Shown here piece after piece: positions 7,284 to 11,194 of a stretch of 11,194 bases of DNA; position 1 is the stretch's first letter; the number at the start of each line of letters is the position of its first letter. The translations under genes were made by a program, and so were the position numbers. The DNA comes from Candidatus Uhrbacteria bacterium RIFCSPLOWO2_02_FULL_49_11 (GTDB lineage: Bacteria; Patescibacteriota; Patescibacteriia; 2-02-FULL-49-11): positions 2,109 to 13,302 of the forward strand of contig MGER01000006.1 in NCBI GenBank assembly GCA_001791465.1. The letters run 5' to 3'. The notes under the pieces were generated by a model. That model did no database searches and was not told the DNA's origin. It was given only the letters and a program-made list of their open reading frames with translations.

Positions 7284-8078
7284 AATATCCACAATCCTTC
7301 AAATGATAAAATGATAACAAACCTTAGGCGGGGTATGGAAATTTTAAATACCCGCATAGATGCAATAACGAGAGAAGAGCTTGGGCAATTTGCGTTTACT
7401 TATATTCAAAGCAATACTCAGCATCAATTGGTGTCTATCAATCCAGAGGCAGTGGTTCGCGCGCAATACGATCCTTCGTTTGCTCATGCCTTGCAACATT
7501 CATCGCTTGCCCTTACCGACGGATTTGGAATACTACTGGCTGCAAAACTATTAAAACTGCCGCCACCCGTAAGGCTTATCGGTGTTGAATGCGTTCAATA
7601 TTTATGTTCGCTTGCCGCAACGCATGGTTGGAATGTATATCTTCTTGGCGGAAGAGGGGATACTGCAGAAAGGGCGGCACTCCGCTTGCGCCAACAATTT
7701 CCGGGATTACATATCCGCGGCGAAGAGGGGATACCAAAGAAAATCCAAAATCCAAAATCCAAAATCCAAGATGATGGTGAAATAATTAAACGTATCAATC
7801 AGTATCAGGCTCAGATATTATTCGTGGCCTTGGGGCAGCCGAAGCAGGAGTTATGGATAGCTGCACACTTGTCTCTTTTGCCTTCCGTGAAGATTGCCAT
7901 GGGTGTGGGCGGCGCCTTTGATTTTTTTGCGGGTAATGTGATCCGCGCGCCAGGTTTTATGCGTGTAAGGGGCTTAGAATGGCTTTGGCGTCTTATGCTT
8001 CAGCCTTGGCGCATTTTGCGCATAATAAACGCCACGGCGCGTTTCATATTTCTCATTGCGATATATAACAGAAAATGA
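7281..8078 (+). CDS. WecG/TagA/CpsF-family glycosyltransferase (GT26)
   Basis: This family transfers N-acetylmannosamine (TagA), N-acetylmannosaminuronate (WecG) or other sugars from UDP donors to a lipid-linked acceptor at the inner membrane face, in wall or surface polysaccharide synthesis. The 265 residues show the family landmarks: VSINPE at 51-56 (the usual Thr is Ser), LTDGFG at 78-83 with the catalytic-base Asp80, LLGGRGD at 121-127 for nucleotide binding, ALGQPKQELWI at 183-193, GVGGAFDFFAG at 208-218, and a basic, aromatic C-terminus (from about 226) that in TagA mediates membrane association. The donor sugar cannot be told. An unusual insertion at about 153-163 (IQNPKSK-like) is encoded by a heptanucleotide tract. 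The ATG at 7281 gives the longest form; Met19 at 7335 begins where the family homology begins and is a fair alternative. gltX follows after 28 nt. Confidence 0.9.
   Translation: MNIHNPSNDKMITNLRRGMEILNTRIDAITREELGQFAFTYIQSNTQHQLVSINPEAVVRAQYDPSFAHALQHSSLALTDGFGILLAAKLLKLPPPVRLIGVECVQYLCSLAATHGWNVYLLGGRGDTAERAALRLRQQFPGLHIRGEEGIPKKIQNPKSKIQDDGEIIKRINQYQAQILFVALGQPKQELWIAAHLSLLPSVKIAMGVGGAFDFFAGNVIRAPGFMRVRGLEWLWRLMLQPWRILRIINATARFIFLIAIYNRK
7740..7767 (+). repeat. Heptanucleotide tandem repeat (AAAATCC x4) inside the glycosyltransferase gene
   Basis: Four perfect contiguous copies of AAAATCC occur within the coding frame, between the LLGGRGD region and the GQPKQE motif. They encode a Lys/Asn/Pro/Ser/Gln-rich linker. 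A gain or loss of one unit would shift the frame, so only multiples of three units would keep it. Confidence 0.95.
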
Positions 8079-8106
8079 TAGGATAAGTGCGTTATAGCGC
8101 ATTTAA

Positions 8107-9705
8107 ATGCGTAAAATGGCATTCTATATGGATAACAATCAGATTTGTGTAAGAGTTGCCCCTTCGCCTACGGGAGATATGCATATAGGCACTCTTCGTG
8201 TGGCATTATTCAATTGGCTCTTTGCGCGCCAACGCAAGGGCAAATTTATAGTCCGCATTGAAGATACGGATCAAACGCGCTACAAACCGGATAGCGTAAA
8301 ATCGATCTTAGAAGGCCTGACCTGGGCTGGGCTTGATTGGGACGAGGGACCAATTTTGAAAAATCCCAAATCCCAAATCCCAAATCCCAAAATCGATTAC
8401 CAATCAGAAACAATTGAACTGGGGGAGAAGGGACCGTATTGGCAATCACGGCGCACAGAAATCTATCGGCAACACCTAGAAACGCTGCAGGAACGCGGTG
8501 CGGCTTATCATTGTTTTTGTTCGCCAGAAAGATTGGAGAAAATGCGCCAAGAACAGGAAGCGCGTCATCTGTCGCCGATGTATGACCGTCGCTGTCGAGA
8601 ATTGAAACCCGACGAGGCGGCAAAGAAATTAGCGGCCGGAGAGAAATATATCATACGCTTAAAAATTCCCGCGTCCGGAAGGATAGAGATCAACGATCTT
8701 ATTCGCGGTAGCGTGAATTTTGATCTACAGCAACTAGATGATCAGGTATTATTGAAATCCGACGGTTTCCCGACTTACCATCTCGCAAATGTCGTTGATG
8801 ACCATCTTATGGGCGTAACGCATGTTCTGCGCGGCGAAGAATGGCTGCCATCGCTGCCAAAACATATTTTGCTCTATCAAGGACTAGGGTGGGAGATACC
8901 CCAATTCGGCCACCTCCCTTTAATCTTGGCAGTAGACAGAACCAAGCTCAGCAAGCGCCATGGCGCGGTATCGGTGCTGGCAATGCGGGATGCGGGATAT
9001 CTGCCCCATGCGCTTCTTAATTTCACCCTTTTGCTTGGCTGGAATCCCGGCAAGGGAAATGAGCAAGAGATTTTTACGAAAGAAGAAATGCTCTCATTGT
9101 TCAGCCTTGAAGGCATCCAAAAATCTCCTGCCGTATTCAATTATGAAAAATTAAATTGGATAAATAAGCACTATATCAAACAGATGCCCCTTAATGATCT
9201 CACCTCGAGAGCCATCCCTTATCTGACCGAATCAGGCCTCATCACCCCGCTTGATAATGGGGAATGGATAACCCTTGATAAGCGCATTATCCGTAACGTC
9301 TATTTTGAATCCTTCGTTGCGCTCCTCAAATCACGGCTCACCATGCTTAAAGACATAGGACATGATCTAGAATATTTTTTTGACCGTCCTCATTACGAAA
9401 CGTCACTGCTCATAGGGAAAGGGGAACTACGCGACGCGGTCATTGCCCACCTGGCTGAAACCAAAGAATATTTCCACACGATACCGGAAAAAATATTTAA
9501 GGCCCATGACTTTGATAGAACATTGAAGACTTGGATAAAAGATAAACAAAGAACTAACAGTCAGATCCTTTGGCCGCTTCGCGTGGCCTTAAGCGGTAAA
9601 GAGCAAAGCCCCAGCCCTTTTGAATTAATGAGTATCCTCGGGAAAGAAGAAACCATGAAGAGGATTGATAGCGCGATAAAATCACTTCAAGCTCTCGATG
9701 CCTAA
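8107..9705 (+). CDS. gltX: Glutamyl-tRNA synthetase
   Basis: The class I synthetase charges tRNA-Glu with glutamate in the cytoplasm; if non-discriminating it also charges tRNA-Gln for later amidation, which the sequence does not decide. It has 532 residues, somewhat long for the family. Key sites: SPTGDMHIG at 20-28 (HIGH motif), KFIVRIEDTD at 46-55, cysteines 136, 138 and 163 of the zinc-binding insert (the usual fourth ligand His appears as Glu165), LRGEEWLPS at 241-249, KLSKRHG at 280-286 (KMSKS loop) and an anticodon-binding C-terminus ending LRVALSG...FELMSILGKE. Between WDEGP (78-82) and GPYWQSR (109-115) lies an extra segment of about 20 residues, partly encoded by a heptanucleotide tract. 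The start is uncertain: Met1, Met4 and Met8 are all close, and homology begins near residue 12. A weak AGGA at 8080-8083 lies far upstream. Confidence 0.97.
   Translation: MRKMAFYMDNNQICVRVAPSPTGDMHIGTLRVALFNWLFARQRKGKFIVRIEDTDQTRYKPDSVKSILEGLTWAGLDWDEGPILKNPKSQIPNPKIDYQSETIELGEKGPYWQSRRTEIYRQHLETLQERGAAYHCFCSPERLEKMRQEQEARHLSPMYDRRCRELKPDEAAKKLAAGEKYIIRLKIPASGRIEINDLIRGSVNFDLQQLDDQVLLKSDGFPTYHLANVVDDHLMGVTHVLRGEEWLPSLPKHILLYQGLGWEIPQFGHLPLILAVDRTKLSKRHGAVSVLAMRDAGYLPHALLNFTLLLGWNPGKGNEQEIFTKEEMLSLFSLEGIQKSPAVFNYEKLNWINKHYIKQMPLNDLTSRAIPYLTESGLITPLDNGEWITLDKRIIRNVYFESFVALLKSRLTMLKDIGHDLEYFFDRPHYETSLLIGKGELRDAVIAHLAETKEYFHTIPEKIFKAHDFDRTLKTWIKDKQRTNSQILWPLRVALSGKEQSPSPFELMSILGKEETMKRIDSAIKSLQALDA
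8361..8388 (+). repeat. Heptanucleotide tandem repeat (AAATCCC x4) inside gltX
   Basis: Four perfect copies of AAATCCC are read in frame as an NPKSQIPNPK-like peptide between two conserved GluRS segments. The unit resembles the AAAATCC tract in the preceding gene, and the translation phase is also the same, since both peptides contain NPKS. Confidence 0.95.
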
Positions 9706-9752
9706 CGCAAAAATTTATACCACAGGGGAGGTTAAATTCTGGCACTGTGAGG

Positions 9753-9781
9753 TTTACAGAAGAGGCAAAATTTGCTACAAT
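9753..9781 (+). promoter_or_regulatory. Sigma70-type promoter of the M23 peptidase gene, leaderless geometry
   Basis: The -35 is TTTACA (9753-9758, 5 of 6), the spacer is 17 nt and the -10 is TACAAT (9776-9781, 5 of 6). Six bases separate the -10 from the ATG at 9788, so transcription should begin at the start codon. An 11-bp palindrome, GCAAA-A-TTTGC (9765-9775), abuts the -10 and could be an operator. Confidence 0.72.
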
Positions 9782-9787
9782 AACGGC

Positions 9788-11035
9788 ATGAGAGGCAGCG
9801 CAGCTCATCGTTTTAATGAAAAAAATCGATTTTTGATACTGGCGATCGGAATAATCGCCGTATTTTTATTATTGCCGGGTCTTATTTATGTGTATGCGCA
9901 ATCCAGTAGCGTGCAAACATTGCAAACGAATATAGACCAGAAAAAAGCATCCATTGATCGCCTAAAACGGGAAATTTCCACCTATGAGCAGAGCATCCGC
10001 CTTCGCCAATCGCAAGCCGCCTCCCTTTCTAACCAAATTGCCATTATCAACGACCAGGTTCAGCGGCTCGAACTTTCCATAAAACTTACCGAAGAGGAAA
10101 TCGGCGAGACGCAGATGGAAATTGAACAAACTCAAAAATTGATTGCCCAGTATGAACAATCGCTTCTCCTCAAACGCGCCGAGCTTGCGGCGAATCTCAG
10201 GTATCTTAAACAGCGAGAGGGGATAAGTGAGATGTTTGTGCTCCTGGTGCATGACAATCTTTCCGAGTACTATCTGGACATCAAAAATATTGAACAGCTG
10301 CAATCCTCGATTGCCGCCACGGTTAACGAGTATGACCGCGTAAAAAAAGAAGCGGAGTTGAAACATGAGGATTTAACGACAAAACAAGAGCAACTCGTGC
10401 AGTTAAAATCACAGCTTGATGAACAACAGCTCCAATTGGGATCGCAGCGTTCAGTGAAGGCGCAGCTGCTTGTCGATACGCGCCGTTCTGAGACAAAATA
10501 TACGTCTTTGCTGGAAAGCGCGAAACGCGAACAAAATGCCATTGAAGCTGAAATGAGCAGCATCGAAAAAAAACTGCGCGAGGAAATGCAGAAGGGGGAA
10601 CGTTCGAAGAAATTGCAGGCGCTTGGCAACACTATTTTCGCGTGGCCGGTTCCGCAAAATACCATTACCGCTTATTTCCATGATCCTGACTACCCTTACC
10701 GTTATATTTTCGAACATCCTGCCATTGATATAAAGGCGGCATATAAAACCTCCGTGCATGCTGCAGCCAACGGTTATGTGGGCATCGCAAAAGACGCAGG
10801 TCTAGGCTATTCCTACGTCATGCTAATCCATAATGATGGGTATGCGACGGTGTATGGACATTTATCAAAAATTTATGTGCGCAACGATGAATTCGTCACA
10901 CAAGGGCAGGTAATTGGCTTGTCAGGCGGCACACCAGGCACTCCTGGCGCCGGAAAGCTTACCACCGGACCTCATTTACATTTTGAAATCCGCCAACAGG
11001 GGATACCTGTCAATCCGCTGGATTATTTACCCTAG
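9788..11035 (+). CDS. Membrane-anchored or secreted coiled-coil M23 metallopeptidase (EnvC/NlpD-like)
   Basis: M23 (LytM) domains cut peptidoglycan cross-links or, when degenerate, activate amidases during division. With the ATG at 9788 the protein has 415 residues. Residues about 14-37 are a hydrophobic anchor or signal peptide; about 40-275 is a long Gln/Glu/Lys-rich coiled coil; about 283-415 is the M23 domain. The zinc and catalytic residues are all present: His310 and Asp314 in HPAID, His358 in YGHL, and His396/His398 in HLHF. It is therefore probably an active enzyme acting outside the membrane, with the coiled coil placing it. The frame stays open to an ATG at 9698, which would overlap gltX by 8 nt. 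I prefer 9788 because a good promoter ends six bases before it and the signal segment follows directly. Confidence 0.93.
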   Translation: MRGSAAHRFNEKNRFLILAIGIIAVFLLLPGLIYVYAQSSSVQTLQTNIDQKKASIDRLKREISTYEQSIRLRQSQAASLSNQIAIINDQVQRLELSIKLTEEEIGETQMEIEQTQKLIAQYEQSLLLKRAELAANLRYLKQREGISEMFVLLVHDNLSEYYLDIKNIEQLQSSIAATVNEYDRVKKEAELKHEDLTTKQEQLVQLKSQLDEQQLQLGSQRSVKAQLLVDTRRSETKYTSLLESAKREQNAIEAEMSSIEKKLREEMQKGERSKKLQALGNTIFAWPVPQNTITAYFHDPDYPYRYIFEHPAIDIKAAYKTSVHAAANGYVGIAKDAGLGYSYVMLIHNDGYATVYGHLSKIYVRNDEFVTQGQVIGLSGGTPGTPGAGKLTTGPHLHFEIRQQGIPVNPLDYLP

Positions 11036-11036
11036 C

Positions 11037-11096
11037 CGCAGATATACGCAGATAGATATGCAGACCTGCCTGCGCAGGCAGGTCAACGCAGATATA
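11037..11096. repeat. Intergenic palindromic repeat with CGCAGAT motifs after the M23 gene
   Basis: A perfect 22-bp palindrome at 11063-11084 (half-site GACCTGCCTGC) is flanked by CGCAGAT at 11037, 11047 and 11087. Related arms occur in the clpB leader at 6941-7060, and inverted ATCTGCG motifs at 6835-6851. The stem could stop transcription of the peptidase gene, but no U run follows it. The remaining bases to 11194 are purine-rich and AT-rich, and I see no gene in them. Confidence 0.75.
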
Positions 11097-11194
11097 TTAC
11101 CACCTTGTTTCATGTTACGTGTTACATGATCTATGATTTAGACAAAAGGGGGGAGGGGAGAAAGGTCGAAAACAAATTATAAAAATAAAAAGGC

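Noticed and set aside
8085..8104. Hairpin AAGTGCG-loop-CGCATTT before gltX, possibly bringing the upstream AGGA close to the ATG
   Set aside because: The stem is seven pairs with one G-U, and the effective spacing after folding would be too short for Met1. It is too weak to call as a terminator, operator or riboswitch.
7740..8388. The heptanucleotide tracts as a CRISPR array
   Set aside because: The units are 7 bp and contiguous with no spacers, and they lie inside two conserved genes.
9698..9787. N-terminal extension of the M23 peptidase to an ATG at 9698
   Set aside because: The extension covers the promoter, overlaps gltX and puts 30 non-hydrophobic residues before the signal segment.
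11101..11194. Possible terminator, or start of a new gene, at the right edge
   Set aside because: Only the short repeat GTTAC-GT-GTTAC and purine-rich runs are present. There is no stem with a U tract, and no start codon with coding-like sequence before the edge.

Overview
The window is a compact bacterial chromosomal segment with no phage, plasmid, transposase or CRISPR signal. It suggests a candidate-phyla-radiation (Patescibacteria, Parcubacteria-like) genome. The reasons are a divergent PriA without recognisable ATPase motifs, a secreted repeat protein with a lysozyme-like head, short repeats scattered between and inside genes, very tight gene spacing and almost no Shine-Dalgarno sequences. 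This assignment is an inference; no rRNA or marker alignment was possible.

Minus strand, 4167 down to 1: one probable four-gene operon. It encodes a secreted cell-wall-type protein with four C-terminal repeats, a LigB/MEMO-like protein that has lost most metal-ligand histidines, a PriA-like primosomal protein that has lost its helicase motifs, and the N-terminal end of peptide deformylase (def), cut by the window edge. Gaps between the genes are 4, 10 and 1 nt. A sigma70-type promoter overlapped by a palindrome lies immediately before the first gene.

Minus strand, 7157 down to 4180: the heat-shock disaggregase gene clpB is an independent unit. It has a strong promoter, a perfect CIRCE operator (HrcA binding site), a leader of about 330 nt containing hairpin repeats, and an intrinsic terminator.

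Plus strand, 7281 to 11035: a WecG/TagA/CpsF-family glycosyltransferase, glutamyl-tRNA synthetase (gltX) and an M23-family coiled-coil peptidase. The last gene has its own promoter. The glycosyltransferase and gltX each carry a four-copy heptanucleotide tract read in frame as a peptide insertion.

The genes serve cell-envelope building and remodelling (glycosyltransferase, M23 peptidase, secreted repeat protein) and housekeeping (clpB, gltX, priA, def). I see no complete undescribed multi-gene system. The most interesting signals are the leaderless-type promoter geometry seen at three gene starts, the paired heptanucleotide insertions, a palindromic intergenic repeat family present whole once and split once, and two operon neighbours (LigB/MEMO-like and PriA-like) that both look catalytically degenerate.
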